Below, in pieces: positions 46,940 to 56,697 of a stretch of 64,000 nt of DNA. The position numbers and the translations under genes are program-made. The stretch's first letter is position 1, and the number at the start of each line of letters is the position of its first letter. Under the pieces are notes generated by a model. The model worked only from the letters and a program-made list of their open reading frames with translations. It made no database searches and had not been told where the DNA came from. Source of the stretch: Nocardia sp. NBC_00416 (GTDB lineage: Bacteria; Actinomycetota; Actinomycetes; Mycobacteriales; Mycobacteriaceae); assembly GCF_036032445.1 (NCBI RefSeq), contig NZ_CP107932.1:7256501-7320500 (forward strand). Direction: 5' to 3'.

Positions 46940-49900
46940 GTGGCGGAACGCCTGACTGTGCGCGGAGCTCGGGAGCACAACCTCAAGGGGGTCGATCTCG
47001 ATCTGCCCCGCGACAGTCTCATCGTCTTCACCGGTTTGTCCGGTTCGGGAAAGTCCAGCCTGGCGTTCGACACGATCTTCGCCGAGGGGCAGCGCCGGTA
47101 CGTGGAGTCCCTGTCCGCCTACGCCCGGCAGTTCCTCGGCCAGATGGACAAACCCGATGTGGATTTCATCGAGGGACTCTCACCGGCTGTCTCGATCGAC
47201 CAGAAATCCACCAACCGCAATCCCCGCTCGACCGTCGGCACGATCACCGAAGTACACGACTACCTGCGGCTGCTGTACGCCCGCGCCGGTGTACCGCACT
47301 GCCCGGTGTGCTCGGAGCTCATCGCCAAACAGTCTCCGCAGCAGATCGTCGACCAGGTACTCGCCATGGAGCCGGGCGTCCGATTCCAAGTACTGGCGCC
47401 GGTGGTGCGCACCCGCAAAGGTGAGTTCGTCGACCTCTTCGACCAGCTCAACGCCCAGGGCTATGCCCGGGTCCGGGTGGACGGTGTCGTGTATCCGCTC
47501 ACCGATCCGCCCAAGCTCAAGAAACAGGAAAAACACGATGTCGAGGTGGTGGTGGACCGCCTCGCCGTCAAATCCACCGCGAAGCAGCGGTTGACCGATT
47601 CGGTCGAAACCGCGCTGCGGCTCGCCGACGGAATCGTTGTGCTCGATTTCGTGGACCGTGACGAGCACGCCCATGATCGGGAACGCCGTTTCTCCGAGAA
47701 GCTGGCCTGCCCCAACGGGCATCCCCTGGATATCGAGGACCTGGAGCCGCGCTCGTTCTCGTTCAACTCGCCCTACGGCGCCTGCCCGGACTGTACCGGT
47801 CTCGGCGTCCGCAAAGAGGTCGACGTCGAACTCGTGGTGCCCGATCCCGAGCTGAGCCTCGCCGACGGGGCCATCGCGCCGTGGTCGCGCGGCCAGAGCG
47901 CCGAATACTTCCTGCGGTTGCTGTCCGGCTTGGCGCAGTCGCAGGGATTCGACCTGGACACGCCGTGGCGGGAGCTGCCGCCCCGGGCCCGCAAAGCGGT
48001 GCTCGAGGGCAGCTCGGACCAGGTGCACATCGTGTACACCAACCGCTACGGCCGTCGGCGCTCCTACTACGCCGATTTCGAAGGGGTCATGCCGTTCCTG
48101 CAGCGACGGCTCGACTCCACCGAGTCCGAGCAGATGAAGGAGCACTACGAGGGCTATATGCGCGACGTCCCGTGCCCGGTGTGCAACGGGGCGCGGCTGC
48201 GTCCGGCGATTCTGGCGGTCACTCTCGCGGCGGAGTCGGAGCGGAAATCGATCGCCGAGGTCAGCGAACTCTCCATCCGCGAATGCTCGGAGTTCCTCAA
48301 CGCGTTGACGCTGGGGGAGCGGCAGGCCGCGATCGCCGGGCAGGTGCTCAAGGAGGTCCAGGCGCGGCTGGGGTTCCTGCTCGATGTGGGTCTGGACTAT
48401 CTGACCCTGTCCCGGGCGGCGGCCACGCTCTCCGGCGGCGAGGCGCAGCGAATCCGATTGGCCACCCAGATCGGTTCGGGGCTGGTCGGGGTCCTGTACG
48501 TACTGGACGAGCCGTCGATCGGCCTGCACCAGCGCGACAACCGTCGCCTGATCGAAACCCTGACCCGGCTCAAGAACCTGGGCAATACCCTGATCGTCGT
48601 CGAACACGACGAGGACACCATCCGCGCCTCGGACTGGGTGGTCGATATCGGCCCCTTCGCGGGCGAGCACGGCGGTGAGGTCGTGCACAGCGGGACCTAC
48701 GCGGATCTGCTGACCGATGAGAAATCGCTGACCGGCGCCTATCTCTCGGGCCGGGAACGGATCGAGATCCCGCTGGTGCGGCGGCCGGTGAACAAGAAGC
48801 GCCGGGTGGCCGTGGTCGGGGCGACGGAGAACAATCTGCGGGGCATCGATGTGGCGTTCCCGCTGGGCGTGCTCACCGCCGTCACCGGCGTATCCGGGTC
48901 CGGGAAGTCGACCCTGGTCAACGACATCCTGGCGACCGTCATGGCCAACAAGCTCAACGGCGCGCGCCAGGTGCCGGGCCGGCACACCCGGGTCAACGGA
49001 CTCGATCAGCTGGACAAGCTGGTGCGGGTCGACCAGTCGCCGATCGGCCGCACGCCGCGGTCCAATCCGGCCACCTATACCGGGGTGTTCGACAAGATCC
49101 GCAGCCTGTTCGCCTCCACCACCGAGGCCAAGGTGCGTGGATATCAACCCGGCCGGTTCTCGTTCAATGTGAAAGGCGGCCGCTGCGAGGCGTGTTCGGG
49201 CGACGGCACACTCAAGATCGAGATGAACTTCCTGCCGGATGTGTACGTACCGTGCGAGGTCTGCCACGGGGCGCGCTACAACCGGGAAACGCTGGAGGTG
49301 CACTACAAGGGCAAAACCATCGCCGAAGTCCTCGATATGCCGATCGAGGAGGCCGCCGAATTCTTCCAACCGGTGACCTCCATCCACCGCTATCTGGCGA
49401 CTCTGGTCGATGTCGGGCTCGGCTACGTACGGCTGGGGCAGAGCGCCACCACGCTGTCCGGCGGTGAGGCGCAACGCGTGAAACTGGCCGCCGAACTGCA
49501 GAAACGCTCCAACGGCCGGACGGTCTACATACTCGACGAACCCACCACCGGCCTGCATTTCGAGGACATCCGCAAACTCCTCGCGGTGATCAACGGCCTG
49601 GTGGACAAGGGCAATTCGGTGATCGTCATCGAACACAACCTGGACGTGATCAAGACCGCGGACTGGGTCATCGATATGGGTCCCGAGGGTGGTTCCGGCG
49701 GCGGCACCGTGGTCGGGGAGGGCACACCCGAGGACCTCGCCGCGATCCCGGCCAGCTACACCGGCCAGTTCCTGAAGGAAATCCTGGAACAGCCGGTCGC
49801 GGAGACGAACTCCCCGAAGCGGAAGTCCGGGCCGGCACGCAAGACCGCGGCGCCGGCGAAGAAGGCGGCGAAAGCCGCCGCTGCAAGCGAACCGGGCGAG

Positions 49901-49969
49901 AAGGCCGCGAAGTCTCCGGATGCCCAGAAGGCGAAACGGCTGGCCCGTAAGGCGGCCGCGCTGCGCTGA
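46940..49969 (+). CDS. uvrA: Excinuclease ABC subunit A
   Basis: UvrA (1009 aa) is the damage-sensing ABC ATPase of nucleotide excision repair. First Walker [15 protein letters not shown] near 31, zinc-module cysteines CPVC near 115 and CPDC near 278, signature [12 protein letters not shown] near 503, second Walker [14 protein letters not shown] near 651, zinc finger [14 protein letters not shown] near 750-775 and second [12 protein letters not shown] near 841. The last ~60 residues are a Lys/Ala-rich tail. GTG 46940 matches the conserved N-terminus [19 protein letters not shown]. Confidence 0.97.
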   Translation: MAERLTVRGAREHNLKGVDLDLPRDSLIVFTGLSGSGKSSLAFDTIFAEGQRRYVESLSAYARQFLGQMDKPDVDFIEGLSPAVSIDQKSTNRNPRSTVGTITEVHDYLRLLYARAGVPHCPVCSELIAKQSPQQIVDQVLAMEPGVRFQVLAPVVRTRKGEFVDLFDQLNAQGYARVRVDGVVYPLTDPPKLKKQEKHDVEVVVDRLAVKSTAKQRLTDSVETALRLADGIVVLDFVDRDEHAHDRERRFSEKLACPNGHPLDIEDLEPRSFSFNSPYGACPDCTGLGVRKEVDVELVVPDPELSLADGAIAPWSRGQSAEYFLRLLSGLAQSQGFDLDTPWRELPPRARKAVLEGSSDQVHIVYTNRYGRRRSYYADFEGVMPFLQRRLDSTESEQMKEHYEGYMRDVPCPVCNGARLRPAILAVTLAAESERKSIAEVSELSIRECSEFLNALTLGERQAAIAGQVLKEVQARLGFLLDVGLDYLTLSRAAATLSGGEAQRIRLATQIGSGLVGVLYVLDEPSIGLHQRDNRRLIETLTRLKNLGNTLIVVEHDEDTIRASDWVVDIGPFAGEHGGEVVHSGTYADLLTDEKSLTGAYLSGRERIEIPLVRRPVNKKRRVAVVGATENNLRGIDVAFPLGVLTAVTGVSGSGKSTLVNDILATVMANKLNGARQVPGRHTRVNGLDQLDKLVRVDQSPIGRTPRSNPATYTGVFDKIRSLFASTTEAKVRGYQPGRFSFNVKGGRCEACSGDGTLKIEMNFLPDVYVPCEVCHGARYNRETLEVHYKGKTIAEVLDMPIEEAAEFFQPVTSIHRYLATLVDVGLGYVRLGQSATTLSGGEAQRVKLAAELQKRSNGRTVYILDEPTTGLHFEDIRKLLAVINGLVDKGNSVIVIEHNLDVIKTADWVIDMGPEGGSGGGTVVGEGTPEDLAAIPASYTGQFLKEILEQPVAETNSPKRKSGPARKTAAPAKKAAKAAAASEPGEKAAKSPDAQKAKRLARKAAALR

Positions 49970-49973
49970 CCCG

Positions 49974-49997
49974 GGCCCCGGCCCGGCGGTCGGGGCC
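49974..49997. terminator. Weak hairpin after uvrA
   Basis: 7-bp stem GGCCCCG/CGGGGCC (49974-49980 with 49991-49997), 10-nt loop, directly after the uvrA stop and facing a convergent gene. Confidence 0.4.
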
Positions 49998-50135
49998 GGT
50001 TACGGACGAGCACTCCGACACGGACCGTGTCCGCTACCGATCCGCGGTAACGGGCACAGTCCGCGCCGGAGCGCGTCGAGAATCAGGATCGCCGGGATCG
50101 CCGGGAATCGTAGGTCCCCTACAGCGGGTAAGCGG

Positions 50136-50477
50136 TCAGTGGACGGGGCCCGTGTACTTCTCACCGGGCCCGGTTCCGGGTGCGTCGGGTACCGCCGAAC
50201 TCTCCCGGAACGCCCTCTGCAATGACTGGAGGCCCTCGCGCAGCGGCCCGGCGTGCGGTCCGAGATATTCCACCGACGCGGTGATCAGCCCGGCCAGCGC
50301 GGTGATGACCCGCCTGGCCTCATCCATATCCCGCTGCGGACTGTTGTCCGGGTCGGCGTCGCCGAGCCCGAGTTTCTCCGCGGCGGAACTCATCAGCATC
50401 ACGGCGGCGCGGCTGATCACCTCCACCGCGGGGATATCGGCCAGTTCGCGCACGTCGGCTTCGGGCTGTTCGGTCAT
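50136..50477 (-). CDS. DUF1844 protein
   Basis: A 113-aa DUF1844 protein. The conserved region is AAVMLMSSAAEKLGLGD near 24-40, where family members have a short hydrophobic helix, then DMDEARRVITALAGLI near 50-65. The family is regularly found beside infC in actinobacteria, as here, but its function is unknown. The tail is Pro/Gly-rich. ATG 50477 follows CTGAGG. Confidence 0.85.
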   Translation of the reverse strand: MTEQPEADVRELADIPAVEVISRAAVMLMSSAAEKLGLGDADPDNSPQRDMDEARRVITALAGLITASVEYLGPHAGPLREGLQSLQRAFRESSAVPDAPGTGPGEKYTGPVH

Positions 50478-50507
50478 GACCTCAGGTTAGAGAACCGGCC
50501 GCCCTCG

Positions 50508-51035
50508 TCACCGACCCGGTCCGGCGGCGCGCAGCATCCGCAACTGGCCGATCTCGGTCGCGTTCTTCATCAGCTCGGCATTGACCCAGGCCGCCAGGTG
50601 CGCGACCGTCAGCCCGGCCTCGACCGGCCAGGGGTAGGACGCGGCGGCGTCCAGATCCGGGTCGGTGGCGCGATCGAGCACCGCGAGCCATTGCTCGCGC
50701 AGCGCGCTCAGCCAGGTCAGGGCGGCGGCGGTAGCGCCCGGCCAGTGCACCTCGGTGCGTGCGGGGATCGTCCGGCCTTCGGCATGGGCGATCGCCGAAC
50801 TCCACCACCAGCCGATATGCCAGGTGAGCCAGGCGACCGTCGGGACCGGCACGGGATCGGGTTCGGTCTCCGCGAAGTCCGGCCGCCATCGCCCGTCGGG
50901 GCCGCGACGCACCGTCCAGGTCACTGCCGCGGGCGCCCAGTGCGTATCGTCGTCGGTCAGGGCCTGGAAATGCAGCGCGGCCAGCGACCAGACCAGGTCG
51001 AATTGCCAGCGCAGCAGGTCACGTCGGTCGCTCAC
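50508..51035 (-). CDS. DinB-superfamily protein
   Basis: A 175-aa DinB/YfiT-like four-helix protein. WLTWHIGWWWSSAIAHAEG near residues 69-87 and VAHLAAWVNAELMKN near 144-158 carry the histidines expected for metal binding. Many relatives are thiol-dependent enzymes using mycothiol in actinobacteria; the reaction here is unknown. GTG 51035 is supported by the family-like start (LLRWQFDLVWSLA). Ends 30 bp from the DUF1844 start, same strand, so cotranscription is likely. Confidence 0.82.
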   Translation of the reverse strand: MSDRRDLLRWQFDLVWSLAALHFQALTDDDTHWAPAAVTWTVRRGPDGRWRPDFAETEPDPVPVPTVAWLTWHIGWWWSSAIAHAEGRTIPARTEVHWPGATAAALTWLSALREQWLAVLDRATDPDLDAAASYPWPVEAGLTVAHLAAWVNAELMKNATEIGQLRMLRAAGPGR

Positions 51036-51126
51036 GGGCGTCGAGCCTGGCAGGCGGTCCCGCCCCCGGCAACTGATTTACGAGCCGGGCGCCGGAGCTC
51101 GATTCGGAGATCCGAACAGCAGCTGT

Positions 51127-51412
51127 TAGAATTTCGAGCGACGACCGCCCCGGTCCTGTCCGGGGCAGACAAGTGGAGCCCGACTCCCACCGTTGCCGGC
51201 GAGTGATCGCCTGGTCAGACGGTCCGGTCACCCATCCAGGTGGTGGGTTGTACGATCCCGCTCAGCCGGGATCGCGGTGCAGGCCCATGGCCTGCACGGA
51301 CCGGTCGACATCGGGCCTCGTCGCGGCGAAATACCGCAACGGGGCCTTCGTGTTGAACAAGGGGTTCATTTCGAGCGGTCGTCGGATGACACCGCTAGAC
51401 CTAGGAGGCCCC
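51127..51412 (+). promoter_or_regulatory. infC promoter -10 box and structured 5' leader
   Basis: TAGAAT (51127-51132) is the likely -10 box, giving a leader of ~270 nt. Three perfect hairpins follow: 51147-51166 (7-bp stem GCCCCGG), 51253-51274 (8-bp CGATCCCG) and 51277-51297 (9-bp GTGCAGGCC with 3-nt loop). The strong AGGAGG at 51403-51408 serves infC. Candidate cis-regulatory RNA for the infC-rpmI-rplT operon. Confidence 0.5.
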
Positions 51413-52012
<600 letters not shown>

Positions 52013-52154
52013 CAACGGCGTAGCCGTGAACACTGCGGCATCACGCCGCAACCACCGCGGCGTACGCCGCAGCGATATTGCGTCGAGCCCGCAATAACGC
52101 TGATCAGTACACCTGGTCCGCCCCTGCGCGGGCACGACACAGATTGAGGTTGCC

Positions 52155-52349
52155 ATGCCGAAGATGAAGAGCCATAGCGGCGCTTCGAAGCGTTTCAAGG
52201 TGACCGGTAAGGGCAAGCTGCGCCGTCAGCAGGCCAACCGCCGGCACCTGCTCGAGCACAAGTCCAGCCGCCGGACTCGTCGTCTGGACGGCACGGAGGC
52301 CGTCGCCCCGTCCGACGTCCGTCGTGTGAAGAAGCTGCTGGGTATCTGA
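52155..52349 (+). CDS. rpmI: Ribosomal protein L35
   Basis: A 64-residue, very basic protein beginning [20 protein letters not shown], the bL35 signature, with [17 protein letters not shown] 52155 has GAGG about 7 nt upstream. Middle gene of infC-rpmI-rplT. Confidence 0.97.
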   Translation: MPKMKSHSGASKRFKVTGKGKLRRQQANRRHLLEHKSSRRTRRLDGTEAVAPSDVRRVKKLLGI

Positions 52350-52462
52350 TTCCCTTCCCGGGGATCGATACCGTCCGGTACCGCATACGCGACCGGACGC
52401 CGAAGAACCGACCCACTCGGGTGCGCTCACCAGGCACCCCCAAGATCGAACAGGACTGACCA

Positions 52463-52843
52463 GTGGCACGCGTCAAGAGGGCCGTCAACGCTCAGAAGAA
52501 GCGCCGTTCCATCCTCGAGGCCTCCAAGGGCTATCGCGGGCAGCGCTCGCGGCTGTACCGCAAGGCCAAGGAACAGCAGCTGCACTCGCTCACCTACGCC
52601 TACCGGGACCGCCGGGCCCGCAAGGGTGACTTCCGCAAGCTGTGGATCGCCCGGATCAATGCCGCGGCTCGCGCCAACGACATCACCTACAACCGCTTCG
52701 TGCAGGGCCTGAAGGCCGCCGGTGTGGAGGTCGATCGTAAGAACCTCGCCGAGCTGGCCGTCTCCGATCCGCAGGCGTTCGCCGGCCTGGTCGCCGTCGC
52801 CAAGGCCGCGCTGCCGGAGGACGTCAACGCCCCGGCTGCCTGA
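52463..52843 (+). CDS. rplT: Ribosomal protein L20
   Basis: bL20 (126 aa) starting [25 protein letters not shown] after a GTG start, with [16 protein letters not shown] in the globular domain. It is needed for early 50S assembly and in Firmicutes and enterics represses its own operon by binding leader RNA. A GGAC element lies upstream of GTG 52463. Closes the operon before a strong terminator. Confidence 0.97.
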   Translation: MARVKRAVNAQKKRRSILEASKGYRGQRSRLYRKAKEQQLHSLTYAYRDRRARKGDFRKLWIARINAAARANDITYNRFVQGLKAAGVEVDRKNLAELAVSDPQAFAGLVAVAKAALPEDVNAPAA

Positions 52844-52887
52844 GTCGGATACCGGCTCCCGGGCGATCCGTCCGGTCCGCTGTGCAG

Positions 52888-52918
52888 AAGGCCCCCTCCT
52901 TCGGGAGGGGGCTTTCGT
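52888..52918 (+). terminator. Terminator of infC-rpmI-rplT
   Basis: Stem of 9 perfect bp (GCCCCCTCC/GGAGGGGGC) plus three extending pairs, TTCG loop, then TTTCG. 45 nt after the rplT stop. Confidence 0.88.
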
Positions 52919-53055
52919 GCGTTCCGGACCGGGCACGGATCGGCGTATTTCGGTCGCTTACCCGGCGTCCCCGGTGTCGGGGTCCCGGCCCCGCAGGGTC
53001 GGTGCCCACCGGTCTGTACCGATATCGAGCCGAAGCTCCGGTGAGGATCGAGTGA

Positions 53056-53076
53056 AGCTTCAGTTAGGCTGAAGCT
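53056..53076 (+). promoter_or_regulatory. Operator-like inverted repeat over rhodanese promoter
   Basis: AGCTTCAG-TTAGG-CTGAAGCT, perfect 8-bp arms. The TAGGCT -10 box (53065-53070) lies inside it. A further GAAGCT occurs about 20 nt upstream. A regulator bound here would cover the -10 box; no regulator gene is adjacent. Confidence 0.55.
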
Positions 53077-53141
53077 ATCGAGGCTGCGCGAGTCGTGAAC
53101 AGCTCGAACCGACTATCGGCCGACGAAGTGAGGGCATATCC

Positions 53142-53489
53142 ATGAGCATCCGCCACTACCTCTATCGCGCACCCTCGGTTTCAGCGCCGGAGGCGATCGA
53201 CGCCGTTCGCGACGGTGCGCTGATCGTGGATGTGCGCCGGCACTTCGAATGGAACCGCACCCGCATTCCCGGCGCTGTCCACCTCCCGCTCGAACAGCTG
53301 GCGGCGGGCTGCGAAGAACTGCCGGATGATCGGCTCCTGATCACTTTCTGCACCGGCGGCCTGCGCTCCTACGGCGCCGCCAATCTACTCATCGATCACG
53401 GCTTCGAGGCCAGGAACATGTCGGGCGGACTGGTCGACTGGCGCGCCGCCGGTGGGGTGTTGGAAGCGGGCCGGCAAGAAGGCCGCTGA
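53142..53489 (+). CDS. Rhodanese-like sulfurtransferase
   Basis: A single-domain rhodanese (115 aa): LIVDVRRHFEWNRTRIPGAVHLPL near 27-50 and active-site Cys in FCTGGLRS near 70. It transfers sulfane sulfur to thiol acceptors or cyanide. GAGGG about 10 nt before ATG 53142. The stop overlaps an unused upstream portion of the next reading frame; the next gene starts 115 nt later. Confidence 0.9.
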   Translation: MSIRHYLYRAPSVSAPEAIDAVRDGALIVDVRRHFEWNRTRIPGAVHLPLEQLAAGCEELPDDRLLITFCTGGLRSYGAANLLIDHGFEARNMSGGLVDWRAAGGVLEAGRQEGR

Positions 53490-53604
53490 CCTCTCCCTGT
53501 CGGACGGGCGCCGAGCGCCTGCGTCGCGGCGAGGAGTCGGCGATCACCCCGGCTGTCGCGTGGTTAACTCGTCGCAGGGGTTTGTGCTGAGTGAGGAGTG
53601 GATC

Positions 53605-54441
53605 GTGGTGGACCGCAACGGATCGGTAGATCTCAAACAGGACCGAGCCCACAGTGCCCGCATCTACGACTACTTCCTGGGCGGTAAGGACAACTATCCG
53701 GCTGATCGGGAGGCGGCGGCGCAGATCGAGCTGGCCATTCCCTCGGTTCGGGCCGTGGCCAGGGGAAACCGTGCGTTCATGGCGCGTGCGGTGCGCCACC
53801 TGAGCGGATCGGGCGTCCGGCAGTTCCTCGATATCGGCACCGGTATCCCGACCGAACCGAATCTGCATCAGGTCGCGCAGGAATCCGCGCCCGACGCGCG
53901 GGTCGTCTACGTGGACAACGATCCGATCGTGCTCGCGCACGCACGAGCGCTACTGGTCGGAACGCCGGAGGGCGTAACACAATACGTGCAGGCCGATGTC
54001 ACCGAACCGGATCGGATCCTGGCCGATCCCGCGGTCCGGGACACCCTGGATTTCGGAAATCCGGTCGCGCTGAGCCTCATCGCGCTGTGCCATTTCGTGC
54101 CCGGTGACCGGATCTACGAGATCATCGACACATTGCTGGCGCCGTTGGCATCCGGTTCGTTCCTGGTGATGACACACCTGACCACTGATTTCGACCCGGT
54201 GATGGTGGAGGGCACGGTGCAGGCGTATCGGCAGAGCGGTATCGAGATGGAAGCCCGTACCCGCGAGGGAGTTTCGCGTTTCTTCCATGGGATGGATGTG
54301 CTCGAGCCCGGAATCGTCGCCATCGACAGCTGGTATCCCGAGGGAGCCGAAGCGCCGCCGGCCCCCAACGTCACGCAGTTGGACACCGGCGCGCCGAAGC
54401 CGCCCGCGGCGGGATATGCGGCTGTGGGGCGCAAGCGCTAG
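53605..54441 (+). CDS. DUF574 (Methyltransf_19) SAM-dependent methyltransferase
   Basis: A 278-aa actinobacteria-specific methyltransferase. Landmarks are SARIYDYFLGGKDNYPADRE near 21-40, motif I FLDIGTGIPTEPNLHQVA near 74 and VVYVDNDPIVLAHARALL near 98. Substrates are unknown for nearly all members. GTG 53605 is chosen because GAGGAG lies 6 nt upstream; the frame is open further upstream but overlaps the rhodanese gene. Confidence 0.88.
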   Translation: MVDRNGSVDLKQDRAHSARIYDYFLGGKDNYPADREAAAQIELAIPSVRAVARGNRAFMARAVRHLSGSGVRQFLDIGTGIPTEPNLHQVAQESAPDARVVYVDNDPIVLAHARALLVGTPEGVTQYVQADVTEPDRILADPAVRDTLDFGNPVALSLIALCHFVPGDRIYEIIDTLLAPLASGSFLVMTHLTTDFDPVMVEGTVQAYRQSGIEMEARTREGVSRFFHGMDVLEPGIVAIDSWYPEGAEAPPAPNVTQLDTGAPKPPAAGYAAVGRKR

Positions 54442-54573
54442 CCGAGCGAGGCCGGTCTGGTTACGCCCGGGCGTGACGGCAGCGCGCGAGAGCGGCGGCT
54501 GCTCCCACGAATTCCCATCGGTCGTTGCACAGCTCGGTCCGTGCCACGTGGCCGGCGTAATGCACCTATCGGG

Positions 54574-55020
54574 TCATCGACTCGAATCTTCCTGCGGGGG
54601 AGTGGTGTGCGCGAGGGCGCGTTCCAGCAGGTCGCCTGTCTTCCGGATATCGGTGTCCGCGATCTCGTCGAAGAAGCTCGCGGCGGCCTTCGCGAAGGCG
54701 GGAACCAGTGCGGGAGTGAGTCGGTGGCCGGCGTCGGTGAGTTCGAGAACCACTGCGCGCCGGTCGGCGGTCGCGCGGTGGCGCCGCAGGAGCCCCTTGG
54801 TTTCGAGGCGATCGACGAGTCTCGTCGTTCCCGCAGTGTCGGTCCCCAGCGCCGTGGCGAGCTGTTTCGGGCGAGTCTCGCCGTTGGCGAGGTTGACCAG
54901 CAGGGCGGCTTGCTGCGCTGTCACATCGTGCGGCGCGAGTTGCCGGTCGAGCAGTTTAGACAACCGGCGGGCGGAGTCGTGCAGCAGGGAGGCGGTCCGC
55001 AGAACGGTGGCATGTTCCAT
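54574..55020 (-). CDS. MarR-family transcriptional regulator
   Basis: A 148-aa winged-helix regulator: DVTAQQAALLVNLANGETRPKQLATALG (near 32-59), recognition helix TAGTTRLVDRLETKGLLRR and wing RATADRRAVVLELTDAG. ATG 55020 has TATCCT 6 nt upstream on its strand, fitting a leaderless mRNA, and an inverted repeat in its promoter suggests autoregulation. No obvious divergent target remains next to it. Confidence 0.87.
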   Translation of the reverse strand: MEHATVLRTASLLHDSARRLSKLLDRQLAPHDVTAQQAALLVNLANGETRPKQLATALGTDTAGTTRLVDRLETKGLLRRHRATADRRAVVLELTDAGHRLTPALVPAFAKAAASFFDEIADTDIRKTGDLLERALAHTTPPQEDSSR

Positions 55021-55034
55021 GCGAACAGGATAGA

Positions 55035-55054
55035 TGTCTAGACAGTAATTGTCT
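55035..55054 (-). promoter_or_regulatory. Putative MarR operator
   Basis: TGTCTAGACA (55035-55044) is a perfect 10-bp palindrome and AGACA-GTAAT-TGTCT (55040-55054) an overlapping inverted repeat. They lie immediately upstream of the marR-type gene's -10 box. Confidence 0.5.
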
Positions 55055-55167
55055 CTACAGCTAAATCTGCGGCCCCGACGCCACTGTCCGTTTCCCTTCG
55101 GGTGGGCCGGAGACGTCGCGTGCATCGGGTGCTCCGGGTGTGGGCGGGTTTTCGGTGGGATCGGGCG

Positions 55168-55521
55168 CTACGGTCCGGTGCCGAGGTTCGTGGCCCACCC
55201 GTCGGCCCAGGCGGTGAGTGGCTGCAGATGGTCGATCAGTTGCCGCCCCGAATCGGTGAGGACGTAACCGGTGGCGGCGCGTGCGACGATTCGCGTCCCG
55301 CCCAGTTCGTGTAGTCGCCGGGTCAGCAGGCTGGACGACATGTCGTCGCAGCGGGCGCGCAGTTCGCGGAAGGTGAGGGGATCCGGCGCACGGTGGAGCT
55401 CCCAGAGGATGCGCAGCGCCCAGCGTCGGCCGACCAGGTCGAGCAGGGCCATGATCGGGCGCCCGGTAGTCGATCCGCGGACCGGCCTTCCGGGTTCTGG
55501 CACCGAGAGGTCGCGGCTCAT
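55168..55521 (-). CDS. HxlR-family transcriptional regulator
   Basis: A 117-aa winged-helix regulator of the HxlR/QorR type: VGRRWALRILWELHRAPDPLTFRELRARC near 30-58, then SSSLLTRRLHELGG. HxlR members often sense electrophiles or redox state and control an oxidoreductase. ATG 55521 overlaps the stop of the upstream SnoaL gene (ATGA), so both are in one operon starting at the palindrome 55899-55927. A fragment of a quinone-oxidoreductase-like gene lies just beyond that palindrome. Confidence 0.86.
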   Translation of the reverse strand: MSRDLSVPEPGRPVRGSTTGRPIMALLDLVGRRWALRILWELHRAPDPLTFRELRARCDDMSSSLLTRRLHELGGTRIVARAATGYVLTDSGRQLIDHLQPLTAWADGWATNLGTGP

Positions 55522-55904
55522 GTGGATCGGATCGGGAGCGGTGACTGCTCCAGCAGCCGGCGCATCTCGCCGATCGCCGCGCGTAGTGCGGCGTAGGGCC
55601 GTAGGAACAGCGTGATGTGGGTCAACTGGCCGGTCGCGTCGTATTCCTCGTGCAGCACTCCGTTCAGTTCGTCGTCTCCGATCCGGGCCCTGAATCGGGA
55701 GAGCGTGTCGCGCTCGTCGCCCCATCGGCCGGTGCGGGCGGGTTCTTCGAGGACCTCGGCGATCAGTCCGATGATGTGCAGGGCGGCCGCGTGCCCGCGA
55801 TAGTCGGTTGCGGGGCTCGAGAACACCACATCGTGGGTGACGGTCGCGGCCAGCGCCCGAATGTTCCCGGACTGCCATGCGGTCAGAGTCGGAGACGTCA
55901 TCAT
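55518..55904 (-). CDS. SnoaL-like (NTF2-fold) protein
   Basis: A 128-aa NTF2-fold protein starting with MMTSPTLTAWQSGNIRALAATV, the usual SnoaL N-terminal helices, then HDVVFSSPATDYRGHAAALHII. These small proteins bind or isomerise hydrophobic ligands; function here is unknown. ATG 55904 lies 6 nt after TATATT on its strand (leaderless). Its start codon is inside a 29-bp palindrome. First gene of a two-gene operon with the HxlR gene. Confidence 0.83.
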   Translation of the reverse strand: MMTSPTLTAWQSGNIRALAATVTHDVVFSSPATDYRGHAAALHIIGLIAEVLEEPARTGRWGDERDTLSRFRARIGDDELNGVLHEEYDATGQLTHITLFLRPYAALRAAIGEMRRLLEQSPLPIRST

Positions 55905-55927
55905 GCCTCTAATATAGAGGCATGATG
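55899..55927 (-). promoter_or_regulatory. 29-bp palindrome over promoter and start codon of the SnoaL-HxlR operon
   Basis: Perfect 13-bp arms (55899-55911 and 55915-55927) with centre ATA. The arm reads CATCATGCCTCTA. On the minus strand it contains the TATATT -10 box and the first ATG, so a bound HxlR dimer would block its own transcription. Confidence 0.7.
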
Positions 55928-55940
55928 CCTGCCGTGTGAG

Positions 55941-56093
55941 CCGGTTGGGATCGGCGGCGGAGCGACCGTGGTGGCGTTCGCCAGCACCGGCAGCAAACTC
56001 GAGGTCGCCGAACGGAACGGCGCCGACTACACGATCAACACTCGCGGGAAGTCGGCCGATCAGGTGCGGACCGTTCTGGATAGCCTGACCGGT
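55941..56093 (+). pseudogene. Fragment of a zinc-type/quinone oxidoreductase (MDR) gene
   Basis: About 50 codons resemble the coenzyme-binding core of MDR quinone oxidoreductases: GATVVAFASTGSKLEVAERN followed by GADYTINTR and VRTVLDSLTG. The N-terminal ~150 and C-terminal ~130 residues of a normal enzyme are absent. The right end runs into the 3' end of the sigma-factor remnant. It probably was the divergent target of the HxlR gene. Confidence 0.65.
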
Positions 56094-56532
56094 TCAGCGG
56101 TGCAGGGCGGTCTCCTGGTGCACGCGGGAGAGTTTGGCGGGGTTGCGCACGGCGTAGAGCCCGGTGACGAGTCCGTCGTCGATGCGCATCGCCACGATGG
56201 TGTCGATCGCGCCGTCGACCCGGACGATCAGCGCCGGGTGACCGTTGATCTCTGCCGGTCGCAGCGACGCCGCGCCCGCGATCCTGCTCAGTACGGCCGC
56301 CACCGGGTCCGCCCCCACGACCGGCGACAGTGCCGCCCGCACCACTCCGCCCCCGTCGGTCAGCAGGACGACATCGGGTGCGAGGACGTCGAGCAGGTCC
56401 CGCAGATCACCGGTGTCGACCGCTCGCCGGAACGCTTCGAAGGCGTCGCGGGTCTGGGGCCTCGGTAGCGCGGTCGGCGCGGCTGTCTTCCGCGGTGCGG
56501 GGGGCGGGCGTGGTCTGTTGGGTGGCGGTCAT
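56094..56532 (-). pseudogene. Remnant of an ECF41 (SigJ-type) sigma factor: C-terminal NTF2-like domain, frameshifted
   Basis: ATG 56532 opens a frame that stops after ~41 codons; a shift of +1 near 56455 joins it to a frame reading RDAFEAFRRAVDTGDLRDLL, LAPDVVLLTDGGGVVRAALS, VNGxPALxV-like EINGHPALIVRVDG and closing GLYAVRNPAKL. That is the regulatory C-terminal domain of ECF41 sigma factors. The sigma-2 and sigma-4 domains are absent. Possibly a short remodelled SnoaL-like gene with a sequencing or real frameshift. Confidence 0.6.
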
Positions 56533-56587
56533 GGGACTTTCCGTTCGCTCGGCGGTGTCATCCACCAGACGCCGGACCCTGCCGTTT

Positions 56588-56594
56588 TGTCACA
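56588..56594 (+). promoter_or_regulatory. ECF41-like -35 element
   Basis: TGTCACA is identical to the -35 element described for ECF41 targets. A CGTC -10 element at the expected 16-17 nt is missing, so the promoter looks incomplete. Confidence 0.35.
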
Positions 56595-56697
56595 CCACTT
56601 CAGCAGTGATGCACATCACGTGAACGCGTTGTTATCGGGATCCGGCGGCCTTCGTCTCATGGTCGTTCGATCCAGCACCACGAATGAGGAGTACACG

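Noticed and set aside
47180-49636. 818-codon minus-strand open frame opposite uvrA
   Set aside because: Shadow frame of a high-G+C gene; composition rich in Arg/Gly/His/Asp with no family pattern, while uvrA is fully conserved.
51386-51412. ATG start for infC at 51386
   Set aside because: No Shine-Dalgarno before it; the strong AGGAGG at 51403-51408 lies inside this extension and points to ATC 51413.
53452-53604. Longer start for the DUF574 methyltransferase
   Set aside because: It would overlap the rhodanese gene and lacks conserved residues; GAGGAG supports GTG 53605.
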